The translations under genes were made by a program, and so were the position numbers. A DNA stretch of 64,000 nucleotides from Ceratotherium simum simum. Lineage: Eukaryota; Chordata; Mammalia; Perissodactyla; Rhinocerotidae. The stretch spans positions 6,211,866 through 6,275,865 of the forward strand of contig NW_004454173.1 of the NCBI RefSeq assembly GCF_000283155.1. The letters are read 5' to 3'. Positions within the stretch are counted from its first letter, which is position 1; each line of letters starts with the position of its first letter. Positions 1 through 11,275 of the stretch are shown here, in pieces. The notes under the pieces are model-generated. The model was given only the letters and a program-made list of their open reading frames with translations. It searched no databases and was not told the DNA's origin.

Positions 1-99
1 AAACTTGGAAAATTAAGAAACATTGTACCTGTGGACTTATTCTTCAAAACAGGTTAATCTTTTAATGCTATTTTCACTCCATCCCCACCCCATGCCATG

Positions 100-275
100 C
101 ATATATTTTAATAGTTGTGAAAATTTTCATCTCGTTTTTCTTTCACCTTAGAACATGAGTAGTCTACATTATTACTATAGATTTTTCATAAACAATTTTA
201 ATGGCTGTATAACATCCCATCAAATGGATATATCTTAACATTAGATGTTTAGGTGACTTGTTCTACCAGATCTTA
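100..275 (-). repeat. L1-like antisense fragment
   Basis: The stretch around 185-245 resembles the reverse complement of an old LINE-1 3' region: a 'ggctgtataacatcccat' phrase followed by words like 'aacattagatgtttaggt'. Neither end is defined and divergence is high. It could be chance similarity in AT-rich DNA. Confidence 0.3.
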
Positions 276-985
276 ATATGTATTAAATGGAACTGAATGA
301 GGACAAGAGGAGTTCAGGAAGGAAAGAGGAACTCCCCTCCATCTTTTCATAACTTCCTCATGTTTTACCTGGATCTCTTCCATGTCTCATTAAAATTTAA
401 CTAATTTGTTTTACAGCAGCTCCTAGAAATTCTGGCACTGTGATAGACACTTCCTTTTCACTCCTGATCACACAGACAAAGCTGTAACACCACTCTGGCA
501 GAGGCAATGAGCCAGAGGTATGTGTTATTTTTGGAACTTCCCTAGAGAAAATCTGAACTTTCAAAAGTCTGGGCTTAACAGCTGTTTCTATTACACACAT
601 ATACAAACACACTCACAAATGTTGAATATTGGGATTCTAGATGGCTTGTTTTCATTTCAAAGAAGTTTTTCTCTCCCCAAGATGTCTAAAATACTGCCGT
701 GAATTCCACAAATCAAAGTTAGGATGTTTAGAGATTATAGGATTTTTAATATATAACATGTCTGCCATATTTTTTCCATCCTAAACATATGGCAGACATA
801 ACTAATCAATCGCTCTTTCCTGAGACAGCTGCAGACTCCTTCCCAGGAAAGTACTACCACAGCAATCTCTCATAAATAGTTCAAGAGAACAATCCTACTT
901 TCCATCAAGAGCTCATTGAACCCCCTTATTTCACTGATAAGAAAACTGCAGCAGTTTAGATTCTGTGCAGTGAAAAACAGTGTGT
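276..985. other. Unique sequence, no gene seen
   Basis: I see no repeat or coding signal here apart from the hairpin at 758-799. Short open frames on both strands overlap one another and carry no recognisable motif. Confidence 0.6.
758..799. repeat. Perfect 13-bp inverted repeat (hairpin)
   Basis: ATGTCTGCCATAT at 758-770 is matched exactly by its reverse complement at 787-799, leaving a 16-nt loop. Pairing stops at both stem ends, so this is a short isolated stem, not the end of a long element. It could be the remnant of a small palindromic DNA element or a chance palindrome. Confidence 0.75.
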
Positions 986-989
986 CTGC

Positions 990-1076
990 TTGGCTTGTTA
1001 GGCATCCAGGGAGGTTTGCATTTTAAAAGGGTTCCCAGGTGATTTGAAAGCACATTAAAGTTTGAGAAGCACTGAT
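990..1076 (+). mobile_element. hAT-Charlie (MER5-type) 3' end
   Basis: The segment ends with 'ttcccaggtgatttgaaagc' and then 'aaagtttgagaagcactg'. That is the typical right end of the small non-autonomous hAT elements of the MER5 group, whose terminal inverted repeat reads as a 'gagaaccactg' phrase. Only the last 85 bases or so are recognisable. The element has no coding capacity. Confidence 0.55.
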
Positions 1077-3090
1077 CTAGAGTCCTAGATCAAAGATGCC
1101 ACAGGTAACAACAGGTCCAGAGAGAGGCTATCTGGCAGCCATGGGTAGGACCCCATGGGAATCAGTACCTTGGAGAGGGCATCACATATGGTGAACTGGT
1201 CCTCAACTTCACAGGTCTAGAAACTTAATTTTGTCAATTACACAGAGATGACCAGCCCAGAGGAGACAAGGTCTTACTAATGAAACTCGTAAGGCATTGA
1301 CGTGCAAACCAGAATTCCTATGTATTCAATTACAGCATGAAAAACATTTGTCAGAATAATTCTTCGTAGTTATACATAGTTTTAGGGATCTTCCTCCTGG
1401 TGAGTACCTCCATGTACATAAGTTAGAGGCCTAAATGTTTCTCGGTCAACACAGAATAATAGCAATGAGAGTGGGCATTTGTGAGGGATGGTTTCTTCAA
1501 ATTAGTATTGTTTCTTCTTCAAAAGAGCTTGATAAATGCAGAAATTCTCACCATTACATCACCTTTAAAAACTTTTCACCAAAGCCTCCCTAGCCCCATG
1601 CTAGGTAAATTTCAGTGAATTTTCTTTTCTATCAAATACATTTCAGCTATTTTCCTGAGGATATTTGCTGATTTCCCCAGTTTCAGGAACAATATGCTTG
1701 TAAGCTATTTCATAGCGGTGTCTGCTTCTATAGCTGTCTAAACTCAACCTCTGTTGATTCTTACTGGCTTCATTCTCTAAGGAGGCCCTTTCCACCTTTA
1801 TAAATTCTATGAGCTCCTTACTGAGGCTCCCAACAATGACTACTTTAGTCAAGTCTTGGCTCCCTAGCTGATTTGGGGCAAATTGCTTAGCCTATAAATA
1901 TTTAAGTTACCTTTTTCAAAAAGCAGTGATGAGGAAGTTGGGAGGATTTGCAGAAAGTGTCAATGCCTTAACTGTAAATGTACTTGGAGAGAACAGAGTC
2001 AAGGTATTCTTTAAATTCAAGGCATTATTTTCTGCCAGATTGGAAAAGGCATTGTCTTATGGTCATGAAGGACTCTGTTGGGTCTACTTGGTGCTGTTAA
2101 TGCCACTTAAAGCCAGACTTCTTGATTTGCCAAGAGTAGCTAGTACAGACTAAAGTACTAAGAAGCAATTGGGGATACTATAAATTTGCTTGGCATGCAT
2201 CATTTCCAAACATTTCCTATCCCTGGTAGAGGGAGAACATTCTACTTCTCTAACAAGCGGGAATGGGAGGACATGTTTTTGGAGATCTGCATATATTACG
2301 GTACATCTATTTCCACAATCAAAAGACAGCCTTTACTATTTTATATTATTGGACAATAAAAGCCCTTAATGCTTTGCAGTTCTTTTCCTCTGGATAATTC
2401 TGGAACATGGTTACATGCCTACTACTCATTACGTGAAGGAATCCATGATGTGGGGGCTCTATTTGGCTTCCAAAGGGTCTCAAATCAGATCCAAAATTTA
2501 AGAAGGAAACTGATCAATTAATCAGTGATTATATGACATTAGCCAAATGTCTTTCCTAAATCAAGGGAGAGTTTACATTTCCTGGGGAGCCAATTCCATT
2601 AGCAGTGTTTTCTTATTCAGTGAGGCAGAGATATAGATTACTTGGCCAGTATTTTAGGACTGTGAACACAGCGCAGACACAGCCCAGGGCCAGAAGGGGA
2701 GCTTGCTTTATGTGCAGTCACTAGCTGCAGTCCCACGTGGGACCGTACAGCAAGGACTTTGCAAACGTAAAAGCACGAAATAAATGCAAGAGGATTTGCA
2801 GCTAAATAAAATGTTTTTATAACTTCCGTTTCCACCATGACCAGTGAATTCATTTTCTCAAGCTGCTTTACAAAATATATCATCTGAAGACATTGTTCCT
2901 GATCACTGTGTCCACAGTAGAGCTGTTTTCCCGTACTATACACACCATGTTTACTTTTTCATCTTCGAGGGAGTGATTTTTGAATCTGAAGTTGGACCTG
3001 TACCTTTACCATCCTCTTTAATGTCTTGATTCTCAGCTTCTCCCCTGTAACCTCATCTCTTGCTATAAAATTCCTACCCCTCCCTTTTTG
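1077..3090. other. Unique sequence, no gene seen
   Basis: I recognise no repeat, exon or RNA in this 2-kb stretch. The longest open frame (2638-2943, minus strand, 101 codons) has no known motif, and smaller plus-strand frames overlap it. It is AT-rich with few CpGs. Confidence 0.5.
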
Positions 3091-3278
3091 TTTTTTTGTG
3101 AGGAAGATCAGCCGTGAGCTAACATCTGTGCCCATCTTCCTCTATTTTGTATATGGAATGCTGCCACAGCATGGCTTGACAAGCGGTGCCTAAGTATGTG
3201 CCCGGGATCTGAACCTGCGAACCCTGGGCCGCCGAAGCGGAGCGCGGGAACTTAACCACTGCTCCACCGGGCTGGCCC
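3091..3278 (-). mobile_element. ERE SINE (perissodactyl tRNA-derived)
   Basis: Read on the minus strand, the element begins with ggccagcccggtggagcag, contains the 'gcgctccgcttcggcggcc' core and a B-box-like 'ggttcagatcc', then the 'atgctgtggcagcat' and 'gaggaagatgggcacagatg' blocks, and ends in an A-rich tail (the T-run at 3086-3097). This is the tail-extended ERE subtype also seen at 26.3 and 48.5 kb. C-rich and T-rich flanks make the target-site duplication unclear. A minus-strand open frame at 3119-3373 is the SINE read through and is not a gene. Confidence 0.88.
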
Positions 3279-3775
3279 CCCCCCATTTTTAAGTTGAACT
3301 CAAGTCCAAGTTTCTTCATGAAGTCCAATTTTTCCTTAAAGTTCCTCTGAATTCTTATAGCCCTTTTTGGCACTTCTTCTCTGGTCTAAGTAGTGAGCCT
3401 GGTTACATGCTCTTTTATCTTGCTTTTTAATGGTTTCATGTGCATAAGGCTCTTCAACAAAACTGTAAATTGTTAAAAGCAAAAGATTCTAATCCTTCTT
3501 AAATGTTCTCTTGTTATTTCAATTTGTGTTTTGTTATTGCTATGGATACCATATTTCATGAATAAGACAATGAGATATGTATTGAACTCAAGGTCTGTCA
3601 GTGGGGCAGAATATTTGAAATCTGGGTTATCCTGGAAAAGCCAGGATATATTGTTTCTCTATTTATGGTGCCACTTGTACTTCTGTTATAGCCATACATC
3701 TGTCTGCCATGCTAGATTTTGAGCAAATTGAGGTTAATAAAATAATATTTATCTTTGTATTGCCATTGCCCACCA
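3279..3775. other. Unique sequence, no gene seen
   Basis: This is short AT-rich spacer between the ERE and a MIR fragment, with no recognised element. Confidence 0.5.
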
Positions 3776-3912
3776 TTGTCATCAACATAGTCATCCATTT
3801 TCTGCTTTTATTTAACACTTCTGTGCTAGACATAGCACTGTCCTCACAAACCGTATCATTATAAGATAATAATTTTCACCTATTATCTCCATTTTAAGAA
3901 TGAAGCCTCACT
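3776..3912 (-). mobile_element. MIR SINE fragment
   Basis: It has the antisense MIR order: 'aacacttctgtgctagaca', then 'agcactgtcctcacaa', then 'attatctccattttaagaat'. These correspond to the reversed 3' half of MIR. It is strongly diverged and truncated. Confidence 0.55.
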
Positions 3913-5711
3913 AGTGCAAAATAGAAGGTACAAAAATAATTTTGGAATAATGAATAAATTGATGCTGAAATGCCTGATGACCAAGATGTCCACATGGGTA
4001 TATTCTTCTTGCGCCAATTAGAAAGATAACCTTAGAGATGCAGATTATTTCCTTTTTTGAGGTAGATTGGGGAATATGAGGATATGAACGCTTATTTTGA
4101 TTCTTTAACTACTGACATAGTGTATTCCTTTCTTTGTGGCATTTTCTTTTAAAATAGGTATTGGTTTGTCCATGTTCGGGGATACTTCAGTGTTAGAAAT
4201 TATCAACTTTCCTGTATTAAATTGAGACATGTGTGAAGGAGTTGTGTGGGAGTAAATGAGAGAGAAGAGAAGGAACTAGGAAGAATCAAGTGGTCGTAGA
4301 AATATTTATGTTGTTGTTATATATATTTAAACATACCTTTTACACCTGGAGTTTGGGATTCATTTAATGAAGTATAAATACCACAACTAAATGAAATTAA
4401 ATCTTGGGATTGAAAACTGAAATTTCACATAAAACAGAAGGAATAAAAAAGTTTAGAAAAAGTTGATTATTTCATGTCTTTTCTAAGTAAAAATCATTTG
4501 ATAGACTTGAGTATTTCAAGGGAATAGCATTTGCAAATAGTTTAGTTTTATGAATATGATTGCAAGTTGGTAATTTATTTTGCTGCTGAGAAAAAATAGA
4601 TGACATATTCCAAAATTATAGAAGCCTCAGGCTATGTAATTCTTGTTAAGTATCCCCTGAGATTACTAAATAGGAGAAAAAAGTAAATTTTGCAGCAGTA
4701 CAAAACTCTACTACATGAAATGCACTCAAAACTACATGAGCAAGGATTCGAAAATTCTTATGACTTTGTGACAGTTGATCAGATAGAAGTCTATCATATG
4801 TCATGGTACAACCTGGAGATACATTATTGATTGTGATTAAATCTTCACTGCAGAAAAGTAATATAACAAAGCAGATGTTACTTCCTGCTCAATGGAAAGA
4901 GACTAGTCCTCAGTCAAAGGAACACATTAACTGCTGCAGAAAACTAAGGATAGAGAATTCAAGGGCTTTGTTGAGATGTGCTCTATCTGAGGTCAGCTTG
5001 GTTTTGCCTGATTACTTTCAGTTTAGGGGTTTAGACCAACCATCTCAGTCCGGGATCTATGAGGAGGACACAGTTTCATGCTTTTTCATCTTCCCTCAGG
5101 GTTCAAATTCCTCCCAAGGTTTGGGATAACCGGGGCCTTCCTTCAGAGTTCTGGTGATCTGAGCTCGAAATGCAGCCCTTGCAAGCCCATGGTTGGGGTT
5201 ACAGATGATGAAAACAGACCTTCCCAGGATTCAGCCAGACCTGAACTGGCTTTGGACAAATTGTGAGCTGCTCGGCTGCTTAATAGATGTCAAAAAAATC
5301 CCTGCCACTTCTGTCGGGCTGGCGTTGCAGTTGACTGTTGCAGGAAAGTCATTCACCGAGTATTGTCCTTCCAAGGAGGAAACGTGATCTAAGAAAGTAA
5401 AGACTGTGTTTGTTAATACTGACCTGGAGAGGGTATGGAGAAGGAAACCAACAGGAGTGTAGAGTTCAGCGGCTGAGAGAATAGATGGCTGGTTTAAGAC
5501 CTCAGATTAAAAGATGACTTATATTTGGTGGTGTGACTGACTGAGATTACAGGATAACTGAGAATAGTCCTTCCTTTGGCTGGAAATTTGTAGGATTAAA
5601 CTCTGGAAAAGGGCGAGAGAGTAACAATGTGCCCAATAGGAAAATACCAACTCTACTTTCAGAATGTCCTAGAATATTAATATTTCTAGAATTAATCATA
5701 TAATCTGAGTT
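3913..5711. other. Unique AT-rich sequence, no gene seen
   Basis: I can name no repeat here. An open frame of 108 codons at 4803-5129 (plus) overlaps two others in different frames, has no motif I know and no clear splice signals, and is probably chance. Confidence 0.5.
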
Positions 5712-5935
5712 AGGAGTGAGGTCTCTGGAAACTAACTCATTGGGTTTAATCCTGGCTGGGCCACTTGGTAGCCCAATGACGGGGTAAATTACTCTACCTC
5801 TCTGTGCTAAAGTTTTCTCATCTTTAAGATGGGATTATGGTCGTTATGGAAACTGACTGTGATAGTGGATGCAGATGCTTTTTTAGTACAGTGCCCAGCA
5901 CGCAGTGAGGGCTCAGTAAGGTATTTCCCATTCAG
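5712..5935 (+). mobile_element. MIR SINE, near full length
   Basis: The conserved MIR blocks are in order: 'gggtttaatcctggctggg', 'ccacttggtagcccaatgac', 'ttactctacctctctgtgc', 'ttttctcatctttaagatgg', and 'gtgcccagcacgcagtgagg' near the 3' end. These match the tRNA-related head, core and LINE-2-like tail of MIR. Confidence 0.75.
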
Positions 5936-5960
5936 TTCCTCCAGCCTGTTCATCAGTAGG

Positions 5961-6647
5961 TTCTGTCAATGCTACCTCCAAAATCTTGAATTCATCCACT
6001 TCTCTCCATCTCCGTTGCCATCTTCCTACAGCAGTCATCCCCAAAGAGTCTTCCTCCTCCAGCCTGGCTTCCTTATGCTGCCTTCACTATCCATAGGCAG
6101 AGCTGCTGCTTAAATCCTTTAAAACTTCTTTTCATTTTTTGCAGAATAAAATTCAAGTTCCTTCCACGGCCTTCAAGACTCTAGGTAATCTGGCTTCTGC
6201 CCACATCCCTGATCTCATTTCACACCACTGTGCTCCGGCTGTACTGGCCTCTTTCCTATTCTAGAACAAGCCAAACTCGCTCCTGTCTCAGGGCTTCTGC
6301 ATTTGCTGCTCCCTCGGCCTGAAAGGATTCACCGTTACCTCTGCATTGCTGGCTCCAGGTCTCAGCTCAGATGTTACTACCACGGAGAGGCCTTCCCAGG
6401 CTACCCCAGCTCTGGGAGGATCTCCCTCCCAACATGTTGTCAGGCTCTATCACATCTTTCTCTGTAATTACTTCATAGGACGTCTTACAATCTAATCTAC
6501 CTCCTTCATTTATTTACTCAATTGTTTTATTGTTTCCCCCACATTAGAGTGTAAACGCCAGATCTTCATCATTGCTGTATCCCCATTGCCTAGAACAGAG
6601 CCTGCCATGTAGGAGGCATTCCATAAATGTTTGTTGAACGAATGATA
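5961..6647 (+). mobile_element. LINE-2 3' end
   Basis: This is a long sense LINE-2 3' fragment. It begins near 'tgtcaatgctacctccaaaa', passes 'aattcatccacttctctcca', 'gggcttctgcatttgctgct' and 'ccttcccaggctacccc', and ends in 'aggaggcattccataaatgt' and 'ttgttgaacgaatga'. That is the standard L2 order, with several internal gaps. It is non-coding (end of ORF2 and 3' UTR) and typical of a very old insertion. Confidence 0.8.
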
Positions 6648-7707
6648 ATTGTTAGTTGCTGCTATTGTTATAATTATCACATCATGTTTTGCATCATATC
6701 TGAGTCGTTCTACTGTTGGCAATATGACTTAGAAGCAAAGCATTTGACAGATTTTAAACGTGCTCATCTCGAATTAATCTCTACTTGGATAGGGAGTGGG
6801 GGACAGGGAAAACAAGCCTCAAGGCAATGTTTAAATGACATGATTGCTTTGGAAACTCTGTAAAGTGCAAGATATAGGACCTAGGTCCTTTTCCTGAGGG
6901 ACCACGGTAAAGCACATCAAGTAAGAGCTTAGAATGTCTTGAAAGCAGACAGCAGCCTTTACGTCTAGGCTATTGGTCATTGTGTATACAGCTTTGTGAC
7001 TAATTTACTATGTAGGTGTGTAGTCTAACAAGATCATCACAGCCTGGAGAGTGTCTTCTGATCTTTCTCTAGGGACTCTGCCTATGGTGAGTACTTAGTC
7101 TGTGCTTTAAGGGAACTGGTGGCCCCTCAAGATCACACAAGCTGTGGTTGTTGCTTTGATTTCTTTCCCATAGAGCTATAGAGTCACCAAGAGCCTGTGT
7201 ATTTTGGCAACTTTTTCTTCATGCCCCTCTCTCCTAACTCTGTGAGGTACAACAGTCTGTAGATTTTCAGACTACTTTTATTTTATTTCAAATTGTACTC
7301 TACTAAAGTATTGCTGTTGAGTGGCCTTGGTGATGATGACACTGATTTTCATGTCTTTTCAGAAATTGGGCCTCTTGGCAGAACAACCTCCACGTGGTGA
7401 GCTATGCAGTCTTAGCCATCCACATTCCTGGAATTCGGAGGAGTTGGCTGCTTCCGGATTACTGAGAAGGCTGGAACATCTTGGCTTTCTCCATTTCTTC
7501 TTTCTGTATCCTAAGTTTAGGGGAGAATTTTCAGATTTTCTTTTATGTTACTTTTATTTTTTTAGGCATAAATTCTTACTCTTTTAAGTTTCTCTCTGCT
7601 CCATTTTGCCTATATTCAATTCTCCTACTAGAAGTCTTAGGAATTTTGATTGGCAGTTTTTTGAATTAATACATTAATTCAGAGAGGGCTTTGTTCTTAC
7701 TTAACTG
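6648..7707. other. Unique sequence, no gene seen
   Basis: I recognise no element. A small palindrome (GAATTAAT, two bases, ATTAATTC) sits at 7663-7680. Open frames here are short and overlapping. Confidence 0.5.
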
Positions 7708-7916
7708 CAGTCATGAACCGCACAATGATGTTTCAGTCAACGACAGACTGCATATATGATGGTGGTCCCAAAAGATTAGTACCATATAGCCTAGGTGTGT
7801 AGTGGGTTATACCATTCAGGTTTGTGTAAGTACACTCTGTGATGTTCGCACAATGACAAAATTGCCTAATGACACATTTCGCAGAAGGCGTTCCTGTCGT
7901 TAAGCGACCCACGACT
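7708..7916 (+). mobile_element. Tc1/mariner-type non-autonomous element, copy 1
   Basis: It starts CAGTCATG and ends in the diverged complementary terminus 'cccacgacta'. The interior ('tttcagtcaacgacagactg', 'agattagtaccatatagcct', 'aggtgtgtagtgggttata', 'cctaatgacacatttc') is closely shared with the copy at 27835-28034. By memory this fits the Tigger-related MER8 family, but the name is uncertain. It encodes nothing; elements of this type were moved in trans by a transposase. Confidence 0.7.
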
Positions 7917-10534
7917 ATATATTCAAAGAATGGTTAACACACATACTGCCTTAAGAAAGTAATTGAAATCACAATAGGCGCTGTGAAAATAAGGCCTAGG
8001 CCAAAATGACAGTGGGAGAAAGAGTCCCTGGTGTTCAGCTAAGTGACAAGAGAAATCAACAACAGATGTTTAGAAGGAGAGTAAATCTATTCTAGAGTGA
8101 TCATTTCAATTGTTCTCAATATTCTTCAGGGCCCTACAGTTTTATGGCCATAGCTTCTAAGTACCTGTTCTCAGGGGTGCTGTTCAAATGATTGAGCAAC
8201 TGGTATAGCTCAGGCTCAGGTGGGTCAAGATGGCAGAGTTGATGCCAGCTTTAATGCTAGAGCAGAGGACTGGACTAGGGTTACGCCTTTAGTTGCTGAA
8301 TGGTAGGAAGATCAGAGATGCAGGGAGAGGGACCAGGATGGCTGGAGTGTTGGGGACATGGGAGTACAGTGGGGAGCTTGGGGCAGCAGCTACTAACCGA
8401 GACATATATGAGTACTTCAATGTTTTGAGAACCAGTATGACTGTACTAGTTTATAACAGCAGGATCTCAGTCCTACAAGTTCTACCATAGTCTACAAGAC
8501 TGCATCAACCATGTTGCCTAGGACCACGGTTGCAGTTGGCCTTCCAGCTAGGATTGGCACTGAAGACCATATTTTGTATTTGTCTCATCACAATACTCTT
8601 TCCTGTTAAGATGGTCACACACTTTTGGGTTCAGTGCAGCCGAAAAGAAAGAGTTACTGTTGTAGAAGGAGGAGCTACTGGGAAAAATGGGTTGGGGGGA
8701 AAGCTGTGGCTATCAATCACTCATCCCAGGAGAGATTTCAGCAGAAATGTAAGAAGCCGGTCTCCGTAGTGGTTGCAGGGCTCGTAGGCACAGTTCAGGC
8801 TAAATCAGGGTGTAGATGGAGACCAGCTGCTTTTGATAAATGACTTGACATGGCTGAGTGTTCTACAAAAAGAAACCTTCAGCACTGCAAGCATGCACAG
8901 ATGATGTCACAAGCCTTCAAACAGATGAAGTCTAATGGATCAAAAGTGAGCCTGATGCCAAAAAACTTGGCTTCACTGAGCGAGAACTCAGGGATGGAGT
9001 TACTCCTTTACACCAGGGATCGGGCAGCCTTGCTCTTCCTCAGGGCCTTAGTTCAGTGCACTGCTCCCGTTTATTTAACTTTAACTCAAAAACACTAAAT
9101 GTTCTTAGGCTTTTTTTGCCTAATGGATTTCCTACACTTAAGTGTTTTCTTAAACTAAATTTTCCAAGGTGGGTAATTGCTCTAGGGATTGTTAATGTTA
9201 TAACAAGTGATTAAGGAGACTGGCTGGTAAATCCCAAACGCTTGTAACCCTTGGCAAAATTCTGATGATTTCTACCAATATCTCATCGTGTATGATTGGA
9301 TCTGGGTGGAAGATTTGATTTGGGCGAATGGGTCTCAACATTTAACCTTTCAAATGAGCAGCAGGATTTGCAGGTGGATTTGTTCCACAGAGTGGCTGAT
9401 GAATGATATACATGACTGCCAAAGTGGACCAAAGCCTGGAAAGATTTAGTGATTGTGGTTTATGCTGTTATAAAAGTGAACATCCCTAGACATTTGTGCA
9501 GCCTCTAGTTCTTAGGTGTTCAATTTTATTGTAGGAGAACAGAATACAAGAGATAATTTAAGAGTTGTGGTCATCTACACATTTTAACAGACAAACCATA
9601 CTAACTCTCACCCAGCTTAGTTTATCTTGAGTTATGATAGGGCTGGTTGAAATACTTAATTAACAATAGTAGATGAATTAGCCAAGAGACTAAATAAAGG
9701 TGAAAGAATGACTATACTAGCTCCTAATAAAAAATTGCAATAATTGTGCGAATAGTAAGCTGGATAAAATTTGTTGAAAACAAACCAAGCTAAACAATCC
9801 ACTGAAGTGTTCTCCTCAGCCTATACCCAGAAACAGCAATTTTGCTTTTGGGAGACATGGTAAAATAGTAGCTTGGACTAGTGCCCAGGGATCTCCAAGA
9901 TAAGGTAAAAGGAGAGTGTGTGTCTTGGACCAGAGCCATTTCCCCAGAAGATACAAAGCCAAGGCAGAGAGTCTTGGGACAATCCTTTCTTACTCTAATG
10001 GAATCCCCCTTCACATATGTCTTAGCAACCCCTGGTTTCCAGAGAGAAAGTGGATACTAAGCTCTTCTCCACGAATAAGGTTTAATCAAGCTGCATTGGA
10101 GCATACGTCTTGTGTGGCTTCTCAGATTTCCATGACTGCTGCTTTCTTTCTTTCTTGGGTGGTACCCCACCCTCACTCTGTTGCTCCTTCATTTTTGGAC
10201 TTCAATTAAACACTTCTCTGCAGGTGTGAGATCTGGAATCTTGACGGACTCCTGAAGGGCTGGATGATGCAACTAAGAAGTGAGTGGGTGATAGCTCCCC
10301 CTGGGGTAAGCCTTGGCCATTAGGAGTTGGGAGATGAGAGGGGGCTGGGCAGATAAACTCTGCCTCCATTCCATCTTCCATGGACTGCTCTGGAATGCAA
10401 TTCCTCCTTGCAGCCCTCTGGAGAAGTCCCATGTGCCACGAGAACATGCCTGCTGGGTGATCTGCTGGGTCTCTTCCTGGGTCATATGTGGGAGTGACAC
10501 TGGGAAGAGAGGTAGCAAAGTGCATCATATCGCA
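7917..10534. other. Mostly unique sequence, no gene seen
   Basis: I identify no clear repeat. Open frames at 8530-8843 and 8850-9098 (plus) were read for domains and show none. The 9990-10534 part may be the body of the LTR-like element whose end is annotated at 10535-10660, but I cannot define its start. Confidence 0.45.
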
Positions 10535-10660
10535 GTGCATTGTTCCTTGACTAGTTTTATTCTTTCTTTTCCTGTCTTGGCCTTACATCTCCCAAATAAA
10601 ATGTTAGCACCTTAAATCCTTGTCTCAGGCTCTGCTTTCTAGGGTATCTGGGCTTTGGAC
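10535..10660 (+). mobile_element. LTR-like 3' end
   Basis: 'cccaaataaaatgttagcac' is followed by 'aatccttgtctcaggctctg'. This combination, a polyadenylation hexamer AATAAA just before an 'aatccttgtctcagg' phrase, is common at the 3' side of old mammalian ERV-type LTRs. Only the end is recognisable and the family is uncertain. Confidence 0.4.
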
Positions 10661-10860
10661 ACCAGATTAATCATTACATATTCAACTGGCTCATTAACAG
10701 ATTGTCTAATCAGTAGATGACATTATTTTTCTTAAGGTCAGACTGAAAACTGATTTAAGTTTTTTTCATATTCATAGTTTAAATTTGTGCAATAACAGTC
10801 AATAACAGCCCTTTTCAACCAGAGTTCAAGAGAATTAAGCCTTAACTCCCTGGGGCACTT

Positions 10861-10903
10861 ATTGTATGTAATGAGTTAACTTCTCTCGTATTGTATGTAA
10901 TGA
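10861..10903. repeat. 14-bp direct repeat, 29-bp period
   Basis: ATTGTATGTAATGA occurs exactly at 10861-10874 and at 10890-10903. This is a small local duplication in otherwise unclassified DNA. Confidence 0.8.
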
Positions 10904-11139
10904 ATGCAAATCATTACCATCCTTGGGAGAACTGAGAAAACATTGGTCAAATCATCTTCTGTAGAGGTTAATTCTCTTGAGGAATCCTGGTTGTGAAGGG
11001 TTGTGAAGTCCAGATATTTTCCTCAGATTGTTTTTATTCATCTTGTTACTAGACAAGAAAAGTGTATTTAACTTATTTATAAGTTTTTCAATTTTAGTCC
11101 TTGTTTGGCTACTAAGTAACAAAGGAAGTGAATTACCTG

Positions 11140-11275
11140 ATTCTAATTTACTTAATAAATACTTAATAAATATTTGAATACCTACTAAGAGCTAGGTCCC
11201 AGGAAAACAAAGAAGACCAAGGCTTGCTCTCTGTTCTCCCAGAGCTGAGTCTAGTGGGAATGTAATGATGTAATA
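11140..11275 (-). mobile_element. LINE-2 3' end fragment (antisense)
   Basis: 'aataaatatttgaataccta' is followed by 'agagctaggtcccaggaaaa', a 'ctctgttctcccagagct' block and 'gagtctagtggg'. This is the reverse complement of the L2 terminal block. It is diverged and truncated. Confidence 0.55.

Noticed and set aside
3119..3373. 84-codon minus-strand frame
   Set aside because: It is mostly ERE SINE sequence.
8530..9098. Possible processed pseudogene in consecutive open frames
   Set aside because: The frames are short, change phase, resemble no protein I know, and no poly(A) tail or target duplication is seen.
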